From positions 1 to 45,517 of the forward strand of contig DWYP01000011.1 in the NCBI GenBank assembly GCA_019118605.1: a stretch of DNA of 45,517 bases, given 5' to 3'. Shown in pieces: positions 36,131 to 43,871 of this stretch; the first letter of the stretch is position 1, and the number at the start of each line of letters is the position of its first letter. Position numbers and translations under genes: made by a program. The DNA comes from Candidatus Alistipes faecavium (GTDB lineage Bacteria; Bacteroidota; Bacteroidia; Bacteroidales; Rikenellaceae). The notes beneath the pieces were generated by a model. It ran no database searches and was not told the origin of the DNA. It saw only the letters and a program-made list of their open reading frames with translations.

Positions 36131-37255
36131 ATGAAATTCTCCGTATCAAGTTCCGCCCTGCTCTCGCTCCTGGCCACTACCGGCAAGGTTATCAGCAACA
36201 AGAATACGCTGCCCATTCTGGACTACTTCCTCATGGAGCTCAACGGAAATACCCTGAAGGTCACCACCTCGGATCTCGAAACGACCCTTATCGGACAGAT
36301 CGAGGTCGACAGCGTCGAGAGCGAAGGAACCATCGCCGCCCCGGCCAAACTGATGCTCGACTCGCTCAAGGAGTTCCCCGAACTGCCGCTGACGATCAGC
36401 GTCAACGACAAGAACTGGGAGATCAAGATCAACTGGAAGAGCGGCTCGCTCTCGATCCCCGGGGCCAGCGCCGTAAGCTATCCCGTCGTTCCGCAGCTCA
36501 GCCCCGAGAAGAAGGAGCTGCAGCTCGACGTCGACGTCCTGGTCAACGGCATCAACAAGACGATCTTCGCCACGGCCGACGACGAACTGCGTCCGGTGAT
36601 GAACGGCATCTATCTGAATTTCGCCCCCAACGCCCTGACCTTCGTCGGAACCGACGCCCACAAGCTCGTGAAGTATGAGACCGAGACCGAGACCGACATT
36701 CAGGCCTCGTTCATCCTCCCGAAAAAGCCCGCGAACCTCCTCAAGTCGGTGCTCCTGAAGGAGGACGACGACATCCAGGTGGCCTTCGACTCGAAGAACG
36801 CCATGTTCCGACTGAAGAGCCACACGCTCGTCTGCCGCCTGATCGAGGGCAGCTACCCGAACTACAACGCCGTGATCCCGGCCAACAACCCCAACAAGGT
36901 CCTCGTCGACCGTATCGAGCTGGTGAACGGCATCAAGCGCGTGGCCGTATGTTCGAACCCCACGACGAACCTCATCCGCATGGACATCGCCGACAACCGC
37001 ATCAACCTCACGGCCCAGGACATCGACTTCTCCGTCTCGGCCAACGAAACCATCTCGTGCAGCTACGACGGACAGCCCATCTCGATAGGCTTCAAGTCGA
37101 CCTTCCTGGTGGAGATCCTCTCGAACATCGACACCCCGACGGTCATCGTCGAGCTCGCGGACTCGACGCGTGCCGGAGTCTTCAAACCCGTCTACGACGA
37201 CAAGCAGACAAGCGCCACGCTCATGCTCCTGATGCCGATGATGATCAACGCATAA
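36131..37255 (+). CDS. dnaN: DNA polymerase III beta subunit (sliding clamp)
   Basis: 374-aa beta clamp that tethers DNA polymerase to DNA. It begins MKFSVSSSALLSLLATTGKVIS and KNTLPILDYFLMEL, with SDLETTL, IEGSYPNYNAVIP and the C-terminal LMPMMINA characteristic of Bacteroidetes clamps. Three repeated clamp domains of about 120 residues each fit the length. It is not next to dnaA or recF here. The following gene, a DnaQ-type exonuclease, starts 11 bp later, a functionally coherent pairing at the replisome. Confidence 0.98.
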   Translation: MKFSVSSSALLSLLATTGKVISNKNTLPILDYFLMELNGNTLKVTTSDLETTLIGQIEVDSVESEGTIAAPAKLMLDSLKEFPELPLTISVNDKNWEIKINWKSGSLSIPGASAVSYPVVPQLSPEKKELQLDVDVLVNGINKTIFATADDELRPVMNGIYLNFAPNALTFVGTDAHKLVKYETETETDIQASFILPKKPANLLKSVLLKEDDDIQVAFDSKNAMFRLKSHTLVCRLIEGSYPNYNAVIPANNPNKVLVDRIELVNGIKRVAVCSNPTTNLIRMDIADNRINLTAQDIDFSVSANETISCSYDGQPISIGFKSTFLVEILSNIDTPTVIVELADSTRAGVFKPVYDDKQTSATLMLLMPMMINA

Positions 37256-37266
37256 CGGCCCGCGGA

Positions 37267-38037
37267 ATGAAGCTCAACCTCAAACGCCCGATCATCTTCT
37301 TCGACCTCGAAACCACAGGAGTGGATACCGCCCGCGACCGCATCGTCGAGATCTCGATGATCAAGGTCATGCCCGACGGCGAGGAGATCGTCAAGACCCG
37401 GCGCATCAACCCCGGGATGCACATTCCCGAGGAGGCGACGGCCATTCACGGCATCACCGACGACGACGTGAAGGACGAGCCGACCTTCGCGCAGATCGCC
37501 CGCTCGCTCGAACAGTTCATCCGCGGGTGCGACTTCGGAGGATTCAACTCCAACCGTTTCGACCTCCCGGTGCTGGTCGAGGAGTTCCTCCGCGCCGGCG
37601 TCGACGTGGATTTCAAACGCCGCCGCTTCGTCGACGTGCAGAACATCTTCCACAAGAAGGAGCAGCGCACGCTCGTGGCGGCCTACAAGTTCTATTGCGA
37701 CAAGGACCTCGACGACGCACACTCGGCACAGGCCGACACGATGGCCACCTACGAGGTGCTCAAGGCCCAGCTGGACCGCTACGACGACCTCGAGAACGAC
37801 GTCGACAAGCTCGCGGAGTTCTCCTCGCGCGGCGAAGCGGCCGACTATGCCGGGAGGATCCTCTACAACGAGAAGGGCGAGGAGGTCTTCGGTTTCGGAA
37901 AGTACAAGGGGCGTTCCGTGGCCGAGGTCTTCCGCCTGGAGCCGAGCTATTACGCCTGGATGATGAACGGCGATTTCCCGCTCTACACCAAAAAGGTCAT
38001 CACCGAGATCCGCATGCGCGACAAAATTCAGAAATGA
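37267..38037 (+). CDS. DnaQ-type 3'-5' exonuclease with C-terminal exoX-like domain
   Basis: 256-aa DEDDh exonuclease resembling the DNA polymerase III epsilon proofreading subunit. Catalytic residues are D13 and E15 (FFDLETTG), D99 (NSNRFD) and H152 with D157 (AHSAQAD). The C-terminal part holds FGKYKGRSVAEVFRLEPSYYAWM (split about 215-240), a small domain found at the end of exodeoxyribonuclease-X-like proteins. Placement just after dnaN suggests proofreading or repair at the clamp. The next gene's start overlaps its stop. Confidence 0.92.
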   Translation: MKLNLKRPIIFFDLETTGVDTARDRIVEISMIKVMPDGEEIVKTRRINPGMHIPEEATAIHGITDDDVKDEPTFAQIARSLEQFIRGCDFGGFNSNRFDLPVLVEEFLRAGVDVDFKRRRFVDVQNIFHKKEQRTLVAAYKFYCDKDLDDAHSAQADTMATYEVLKAQLDRYDDLENDVDKLAEFSSRGEAADYAGRILYNEKGEEVFGFGKYKGRSVAEVFRLEPSYYAWMMNGDFPLYTKKVITEIRMRDKIQK

Positions 38038-39860
38038 CGACCATGAAACGACTCTGCGTCACAGCCTTCCTGATCCTGTGGAGCCTCTGCGCCGTGGCAC
38101 AGGAGAAATCCCGGACGATCGTCTACATCGACGGGGCGAAATACTACATCCACACGGTGCAGGCGGGGGAGACGCTTTACGGGCTCTCGAAAACCTACGG
38201 CGTGGACGAGAAGGTGCTCCGGGAGTGCAATCCTGTCCTTGCGGAGGGGCTCAAGGCCGCGCAAAACATCAAGATTCCCTGCGTGACCGACGACGCCGGG
38301 GTCAAGCCCGAAAAGGAGCGCAAGCTGCGCAAGACCTACGACTTCCACTTCGTGCAGAAGGGCGAGACGCTCTACGCCATTTCGCGCCAGTACGAGATCC
38401 CGGTCAACACGCTCATGGAGGACAACCCCGATCTCGACCCCCTGCACATGCGCCTCGGGCAGCGCATCCTCGTCCGCCGCAAGCAGATCGGTTCGGAGGA
38501 CGAGAGCGGCACCCGGGAGCAGTGGGAACAGTATCGGCAGTCGCTCAACAGCGTGGCCGAAGAGGGCACGGCCTACCACATCGTACACCCGGGCGAGACG
38601 TTCTATTCGCTCTCGCACCGCTTCGGGATTACCGAGGAGGAGCTCGGGGCCCTGAACAACGGGCTCAAGGCCGCAGACCTGAAGGCCGGAGCGATGATCA
38701 AGGTGCCCGGAAGGGCGTCGGAAGAGCCTGCGGCAGGGGATTCGCTCCTTCCGCAGCACCGCTTCGAAATGCCCCGGGCCAAGGAGCTCGAATTCCGCGC
38801 CCTGCGCAGCAGCGAAACCCTGCGCATCGCCCTGCTGCTGCCCCTGGCCACCGACAACCAGCCCAATGCCAACTACCTGGAATTCTATCAGGGATTCCTC
38901 ATGGGGCTCGACAGCGTGAAGACGCGCCTCGGGTACTCGGTGCATGTCGACCTCTTCAATACGGCCCGCGACTCGGCGCGCATCGCGCAGATCGTCCGCG
39001 ACGAATCGTTCCGCCAGGCCGGGCTGATCGTCGGACCGGTCTATGAGGAGGGGCTCTATCCGGTGGTGGTCTTCGCCGAGCAGAAGGGTATTCCCGTCGT
39101 CTCGCCCCTGGCCAATATCGAGCGGATGAACAGCGACGCGCTCTTCCAGCTTGCGCCCGACCCCACATGCAAATACGAAAAGGTCAAGGAGCTCTTCGCC
39201 GGGAACAAGCGCATCACGCTCATCGGCTCGGCTTCGACCGACAAGGAGTTCGAGCAGGAGATGCTCTCACTGCTCGAGGGCGTCGACTACCGGCGCTTCA
39301 CCTACAAATACGTCCATCCCTCGGGGGCCTCGGCCCGCAACAGCAGCAGCGACCTCACGCCGCTGCTCGAAAACGAGGACGACAATCTCTTCATCATCCT
39401 CTCGGACGACGAGGTGGAGCTCGACCGCATTCTGGCGGCCCTCGCCTCGGCCGAGAGCGGTCTCACGAGCCGCGGCCGCAAGGCTCCGCAGTTCCGCGTG
39501 CTGGGCAACGCCCGCTGGAACCGCTACAACCTCGACCGCGAGATGTTCTTCAAGGACCGCGTGACCTTCATCTCGACCTACCATGCCAAGCGCGACGCCG
39601 AGATCGTCAAGACCTTCGACAGCGCTTATATCCGGGCGTTCGGGGCGCTCCCGACCCTCTACTCCTACCGGGGATACGACACGGCGATGATCTTCGCCCC
39701 GGCCATGTTCTCCGACATCGAGTACGACCTCGAGCAGAAGCTCTACACGCCGCTGCAGACCTCCTACCGCTTCGAACGCAACCCCGAAAGCGGGAACCAC
39801 GTCAACCGCAACTGGATGCGTGTAAACTACCAGAACGACTTTACGATAACCATCGAATAG
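38034..39860 (+). CDS. Exported fusion: three LysM domains plus periplasmic-binding-protein (type I) fold
   Basis: 608-aa protein. After a signal peptide (MKRLCVTAFLILWSLCAVAQ, starting at ATG 38043; ATG 38034 overlaps the previous stop and is three codons longer) come three LysM repeats, about residues 38-83 (VQAGETLYGLSK), 104-150 (VQKGETLYAISR) and 180-225 (VHPGETFYSLSH). Residues about 260-600 form a type I periplasmic-binding-protein fold (LRIALLLPLAT, QAGLIVGPVYEEG, KGIPVVSPLAN, YRGYDTAMIF). LysM binds peptidoglycan or related glycans. No ABC permease is nearby, so transport is doubtful. It resembles in outline the LpoA-type activators of penicillin-binding proteins, which is inference only. 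Confidence 0.85.
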   Translation: MTTMKRLCVTAFLILWSLCAVAQEKSRTIVYIDGAKYYIHTVQAGETLYGLSKTYGVDEKVLRECNPVLAEGLKAAQNIKIPCVTDDAGVKPEKERKLRKTYDFHFVQKGETLYAISRQYEIPVNTLMEDNPDLDPLHMRLGQRILVRRKQIGSEDESGTREQWEQYRQSLNSVAEEGTAYHIVHPGETFYSLSHRFGITEEELGALNNGLKAADLKAGAMIKVPGRASEEPAAGDSLLPQHRFEMPRAKELEFRALRSSETLRIALLLPLATDNQPNANYLEFYQGFLMGLDSVKTRLGYSVHVDLFNTARDSARIAQIVRDESFRQAGLIVGPVYEEGLYPVVVFAEQKGIPVVSPLANIERMNSDALFQLAPDPTCKYEKVKELFAGNKRITLIGSASTDKEFEQEMLSLLEGVDYRRFTYKYVHPSGASARNSSSDLTPLLENEDDNLFIILSDDEVELDRILAALASAESGLTSRGRKAPQFRVLGNARWNRYNLDREMFFKDRVTFISTYHAKRDAEIVKTFDSAYIRAFGALPTLYSYRGYDTAMIFAPAMFSDIEYDLEQKLYTPLQTSYRFERNPESGNHVNRNWMRVNYQNDFTITIE

Positions 39861-39867
39861 ACGACAC

Positions 39868-40518
39868 ATGGCGACACTGCCCAATTCGATTCCCGAGAAG
39901 ACCATCGAGCGGCTGAGCGAATACCGGCGGACGCTCCTGGCAAGCCACAAGCAGGGAATCACGCACATTTTCTCCCACGTCCTGGCGGGCATCCACGGAA
40001 TCACCGCCGTGCAGGTCCGCCGCGACCTGATGCTCATCGGATTTTCGAGCGACACGAAAAAGGGATACGACGTCCAGGTGCTCATCGAATACATCAGCCG
40101 GATCCTCGACAGCCCCACGTCGATGAACATCGCCGTGATCGGCATGGGGCACCTCGGGCAGGCCATCACCAAGTATTTCAACGGAAAGGGCCTGAAGCTC
40201 AAGATCACCGCGGCGTTCGACATCGACCCCGAGAAGGTCGGAAAGCACATCGACGGGATTCCCTGCTACCACATGGACAACTTCGAAGAGGTGGTCGAGG
40301 AACGGGAGATCTCGATCGTCATCGTCTCGTCGCCCACGAAGGTCGCACCCACGCTCGTCCTGCCGATCATCAACGCCGGAATCAAGGGCGTGCTGAACTT
40401 CACCTCCACGCCGCTGAACTTTCCCCAGGGGATCATCGTCGAGAACTACGACATCACCACGCTGCTCGAGAAGGTCGCCTACTTCGTCAAGGAGAACGAG
40501 GAGAACAGCAACACCTGA
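39868..40518 (+). CDS. rex: Redox-sensing transcriptional repressor Rex
   Basis: 216-aa repressor that senses the NADH/NAD+ ratio. It has an N-terminal winged helix (VQVRRDLMLIGF in the recognition region, about 48-59) and a Rossmann domain with NIAVIGMGHLGQA (GMGHLG 92-97), ending in FTSTPLNFPQGIIVENYDITTLLEKV, the family's domain-swapping C-terminal helix. It normally controls fermentation and respiration genes. No Rex-type operator was recognised in the window. It starts 7 bp after the LysM fusion gene and 6 bp before the RibF-like gene. Confidence 0.95.
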   Translation: MATLPNSIPEKTIERLSEYRRTLLASHKQGITHIFSHVLAGIHGITAVQVRRDLMLIGFSSDTKKGYDVQVLIEYISRILDSPTSMNIAVIGMGHLGQAITKYFNGKGLKLKITAAFDIDPEKVGKHIDGIPCYHMDNFEEVVEEREISIVIVSSPTKVAPTLVLPIINAGIKGVLNFTSTPLNFPQGIIVENYDITTLLEKVAYFVKENEENSNT

Positions 40519-40524
40519 CACGAA

Positions 40525-41118
40525 ATGCGGATTTTCCACGGATTCGAGAACCTTCCCGACTTTGTGCACCCGGCGGTGACCGTCGGGTCGTTCGACGGCG
40601 TGCACTGCGGCCACAGGGCGCTGCTCGGGAGGCTCCTGGAGGAGGCCCGCAGCAACGCGGGCGAGAGCATCGTGCTGACCTTCGAGCCCCATCCGCGCGT
40701 GACGCTCCACACGGACGAGGGGCTGCGGCTGCTCACGACCTTCGAGGAGAAGTGCGCCCTGCTGGAGGCGGCCGAGGTCGACAACCTCGTGGTCATACCC
40801 TTCGACCGGGAGTTCAGCTCGCTTTCGGGGCGGGACTTCATCGAGGGATACCTCATCGGAAGGCTCGGGGCCGAGGTGCTGGTCGCGGGCTACAACCACC
40901 GCTTCGGGCACGACAGGGTGGCAAGCAGCGATCCCCGGCTTGCCGAATGGATCCGGGTCGTCAGGGTAGGGCCCTGCACGGTCGACGGCGTCCGCGTCAG
41001 CTCGACGGCCATCCGGCGGCTGCTCGACGAGGGGGATCGTGCCGCGGCCGAACGCCTCGCGGGACACCCGCTGCCCGCACACGCCGCCCCGGCGCATGAA
41101 ACAGAAAACCGGAACTAA
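40525..41118 (+). CDS. RibF-like FAD synthetase domain, riboflavin kinase half absent
   Basis: 197-aa nucleotidyltransferase matching only the FMN adenylyltransferase domain of RibF. It shows TVGSFDGVHCGH (19-30), TFEPHPR (52-58), AGYNHRFGHDR and RVSSTAIRRLL (157-167). RibF is normally about 300 residues, with a C-terminal flavokinase domain. Here the frame ends at residue 197 and the next gene begins 14 bp later, so there is no room for the missing half in any frame. Either this is a specialised single-domain enzyme, or FMN is made by a kinase elsewhere. It lies between rex and a thioesterase gene. Confidence 0.85.
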   Translation: MRIFHGFENLPDFVHPAVTVGSFDGVHCGHRALLGRLLEEARSNAGESIVLTFEPHPRVTLHTDEGLRLLTTFEEKCALLEAAEVDNLVVIPFDREFSSLSGRDFIEGYLIGRLGAEVLVAGYNHRFGHDRVASSDPRLAEWIRVVRVGPCTVDGVRVSSTAIRRLLDEGDRAAAERLAGHPLPAHAAPAHETENRN

Positions 41119-41132
41119 AATAACGATATATC

Positions 41133-41564
41133 ATGGTAAGCCACGACTGTAAAATCAGGGTCTGGTACAAGCATACCGACCAGATGGCAATCTGCCACCA
41201 TTCGAACTACATCTGCTACTACGAGGCCGCGCGCAGCGAGCTGCTGCGCGAACTGGGCATGTCGTTCGCCGAGGTCGAACGGCGCGGGATCATGATGCCG
41301 ATCCTCGAGGTGGAGTCGAAGTACCGCAAGCCGGCCTATTTCGACGAATTGCTGACGGTGCGCATCATCCTGCATGAGATGCCCGCGGCGCGCATCAACT
41401 TCTTCTACGAGATCTACAACGAGCGGGGCGAGCTGATCAACACCGGGCGCACGCAGCTGGGATTCATCCACAGCGACACGCGGCGTCCATGCCGCTGTCC
41501 GGAGTGGTTCCTCGACCTGCTGCGCAGCCGCTGGGTCGAGGAGGAGGCGCCGAAGGAGGCCTAA
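41133..41564 (+). CDS. Hotdog-fold acyl-CoA thioesterase (YbgC/FadM-like)
   Basis: 143-aa hotdog thioesterase. It carries the family motif HTDQMAICHHSNYICYYEAAR with catalytic D16 and H23 of the YbgC/4-hydroxybenzoyl-CoA type, and later KYRKPAYFDELLTV. The substrate is unknown. It closes the dnaN-to-thioesterase run. A 19-bp near-tandem duplication lies across its stop and a strong terminator follows. Confidence 0.93.
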   Translation: MVSHDCKIRVWYKHTDQMAICHHSNYICYYEAARSELLRELGMSFAEVERRGIMMPILEVESKYRKPAYFDELLTVRIILHEMPAARINFFYEIYNERGELINTGRTQLGFIHSDTRRPCRCPEWFLDLLRSRWVEEEAPKEA

Positions 41565-41590
41565 GGCAACGGAGCAGGCCTAAGGCAACG
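41557..41590 (+). repeat. Tandem duplication (19-bp period) across the thioesterase stop codon
   Basis: AGGCCTAAGGCAACG at 41557-41571 and again at 41576-41590. The first copy contains the TAA stop, so only the first is partly coding. Confidence 0.9.
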
Positions 41591-41609
41591 AAGGAATGCC
41601 CCGACAGAA

Positions 41610-41647
41610 AAACACCCCGGAAACGTGATTTCGTTTCCGGGGTGTTT
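41610..41647. terminator. Shared terminator after the thioesterase gene
   Basis: 16-bp perfect stem AAACACCCCGGAAACG / CGTTTCCGGGGTGTTT with a TGATTT loop, between convergent genes. Confidence 0.9.
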
Positions 41648-41685
41648 CCGTCGGATCGGAAGGGCAGGGGCCTCCCGGCAGCACG

Positions 41686-43581
41686 CTATTCGAGCATCGC
41701 GCGCAGCGTGGAGACCATCGCCGAGTGGTCGCGCAGGTCGTTACGCAGGCGGTACGAACCGTCGCGGTCGACTACGACGTACGACGGGATGCCGTCGATA
41801 TCGAACTGCTTGCAGAGGTGCTTCCACTGCTCGTCATTGAGCCGGAAGTGCTTGCCCCGGATTTCGGGGATCATCGTCTTGTAGGTCACCAGCGGCGAGG
41901 TCTCGTTGGCGATGTAAAGCCACACCAGATCGTCTGAATTCAACTCTCCGCTCTTGGCCGGTTCGATGGCCTTGAGCGCCATGCGGCAGGGCCCGCACCA
42001 GGTGTTCCAGAAGTCCACGAGGACGACCTTGCCCCGGTAGGGCGCGATGATGGCGTCGAAGAGCTCCGCGAGCGGCACGTCGGGCGTCGGCTCGATCACA
42101 GCCTTGCCCTCGGCCTCGGCCAATGCCTCGCGCACATGCCGGCGCATCGCCTCGAACGCCTCGGCGTAGAAGGGCTCCTTCAGGGCGCGAAGCTCCGCGA
42201 GGTCCTCATCGGTCAGGGTGTTGTTCTCGATCTTCCCGAGGAACTTCCTTGCAACCCGCAGGTCGTGGACAGGCCCTTCCGAGAGTCCGGTGACCGCAGG
42301 CCAGTCGACCGTCGGGAAGCTCACGGCCTGGACATATTCCATCGCATTCGACCCGACGAGCAGCTTCGGGTCGTTGATGTCGAAGAGCTTGCAGACCTCG
42401 GCATAGTGGCGCGTTTCCAGCGTCGCAAAGCGGTAGTCGATCGGGCGGCGGTAGTCCCACAGGTTGTGGACGTGCCGGTAGTTGTGTTCGAGCAGCAGGG
42501 AGGCTTCGGCAAACGCCCCGACGGTCTCCTGCCGCAGGTCGTTCAGACGCATCCGCTGCACGGCAACCGGAGCCCCGCTGCGCGCGATGCTGTCGGCAAG
42601 TGCGCGGTACCTGTCACAGACCATCGTCACGTACTCGTCGGCCGTCATCCGGTAGTCGGCGAACTCGCCCGTCATGCTGTTGAGCGAGACGAAGGCCGCC
42701 GCAGAGCAGGAATCGGAGGCATTCGCGGCGGTATTGAGCCCCGCGTAGGTGCCGTTCGTATGGCATCCCGGCCTGACAGCGGGTTCACCGCGGCGACGGG
42801 CCATCAGCTGCGCGCCGCTGCTCCGCAGGTCGACATAGACGTCGATCGTCTCGCCCGGGGCGGGCCAGAAGTTCCCGAAGGTATTCCCGAGGCCCCCGAA
42901 GGCGTAGGCCGTGCCGTACTGGTCGAAGCGGAACGTCGCGGTGGCGGTCGCAGGGTCGATCGGCGCGGAGCAGGGTTTCTGATCTCCGAGCATCGTATTG
43001 ACATAGAGGTCGGCCTCACGGCCGAGGCCCTCGCGGTAGCCGATGAAGTGCATGCGCACGGTCGTCTCGCCGATCTCGAAGACCGGGTCGCAGAAGACCT
43101 CCCCGGAGGGCAGCTCCGTGAGCACGTCCTGCGGAAGGTCGCGCGGCGTGTCGGCGCGTTTTTTCCCGGTCAGGTCGATGCCGTAGAGTTTGAAGCAGTC
43201 GTCGCAGTCCGACTCGATGAAGTCGAACGAGCGCGTGCGCCGCGGCAGCGGCTCGAAGGTCAGGCGGAACGACGCGCGCCCCGAATCGGGCATCCAGAAG
43301 AGCGAATCGGGCGTGATGCCCTCGGCGGCCGTCAGCGCGTATTTCCGGTCGCCGGCCCGCAGGTAGGTGTCGTGCACGATGCGGATCCAGTAGCGGGGCT
43401 GATACCACGCCTCGATATCGAGCACGGTGGCCGTGTCGCACAGCGAAACTTTCACGATGTCGAGCGTCATGGTGTTCGCCACTTCGATGAAGGGGTCTTC
43501 GACGACCCGTTCGCGCGGTGTGCAGGAGGCAAGCAGCACACCGAGAGCCGCCGCAGGCAGCAGGAGCAGAAGTTTTTTCAT
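41686..43581 (-). CDS. TlpA-type thioredoxin lipoprotein
   Basis: 631-aa lipoprotein (signal peptide with lipobox LASC, C20). The N-terminal about 430 residues are a Bacteroidetes-specific region carrying a second Cys pair, SDCDDCF (C126, C129), plus further Cys. The C-terminal thioredoxin domain has VDFWNTWCGPCRMAL (W528, C529, C532) and GIPSYVVVD with the cis-Pro loop. It is probably anchored at the periplasmic face of a membrane and acts in thiol-disulfide exchange. No promoter of the usual type was found; TAATTTTA at 43653-43646 (minus strand) is the nearest. A co-transcribed partner is not seen. Confidence 0.88.
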   Translation of the reverse strand: MKKLLLLLPAAALGVLLASCTPRERVVEDPFIEVANTMTLDIVKVSLCDTATVLDIEAWYQPRYWIRIVHDTYLRAGDRKYALTAAEGITPDSLFWMPDSGRASFRLTFEPLPRRTRSFDFIESDCDDCFKLYGIDLTGKKRADTPRDLPQDVLTELPSGEVFCDPVFEIGETTVRMHFIGYREGLGREADLYVNTMLGDQKPCSAPIDPATATATFRFDQYGTAYAFGGLGNTFGNFWPAPGETIDVYVDLRSSGAQLMARRRGEPAVRPGCHTNGTYAGLNTAANASDSCSAAAFVSLNSMTGEFADYRMTADEYVTMVCDRYRALADSIARSGAPVAVQRMRLNDLRQETVGAFAEASLLLEHNYRHVHNLWDYRRPIDYRFATLETRHYAEVCKLFDINDPKLLVGSNAMEYVQAVSFPTVDWPAVTGLSEGPVHDLRVARKFLGKIENNTLTDEDLAELRALKEPFYAEAFEAMRRHVREALAEAEGKAVIEPTPDVPLAELFDAIIAPYRGKVVLVDFWNTWCGPCRMALKAIEPAKSGELNSDDLVWLYIANETSPLVTYKTMIPEIRGKHFRLNDEQWKHLCKQFDIDGIPSYVVVDRDGSYRLRNDLRDHSAMVSTLRAMLE

Positions 43582-43630
43582 GGTCTCAGGTTTGAGTATT
43601 GGAGTCTTTAGGGTCTGTTTTCGGAAAGTC

Positions 43631-43823
43631 TTCGGGCGGACAGGATAAAATTAGCGATTTTTTCCTGTCGGCGGGCCTTTTTCGGGCATAAAACTGCCGC
43701 CCGGGGCCTCGATTTTGTCTGTTGGACGCTCCGCCGGGCAGAAAGTTACACCTTCGGGCACAAAAAAACGATCCCGGAACCCGATACGGGCCGCTGCGTA
43801 TCCGGGCACAAAAAACCGGCGCC
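43631..43823. repeat. Four dispersed (T)TCGGGC motifs with A-runs in the lipoprotein-htpG gap
   Basis: (T)TCGGGC, mostly followed by an A-rich run and a C/G-rich partner, occurs at 43631, 43681, 43753 and 43801 (spacings 50, 72 and 48 bp; the last begins TCCGGGC). On the minus strand the last three can form CGGG(C) / (G)CCCG hairpins around a T-run. The last is part of the htpG terminator. This gap of 290 bp (43582-43871) holds no gene I can support. Confidence 0.55.
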
Positions 43824-43844
43824 CGCACATGGCAGGCGCCGGTT
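43808..43844 (-). terminator. Intrinsic terminator of htpG
   Basis: On the minus strand a 10-bp stem AACCGGCGCC / GGCGCCGGTT (43844-43835 with 43823-43814, 11-nt loop) followed by TTTT then GT. Confidence 0.85.
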
Positions 43845-43871
43845 CGCGTCCCGGGGCGTCCGCAGACGCCC

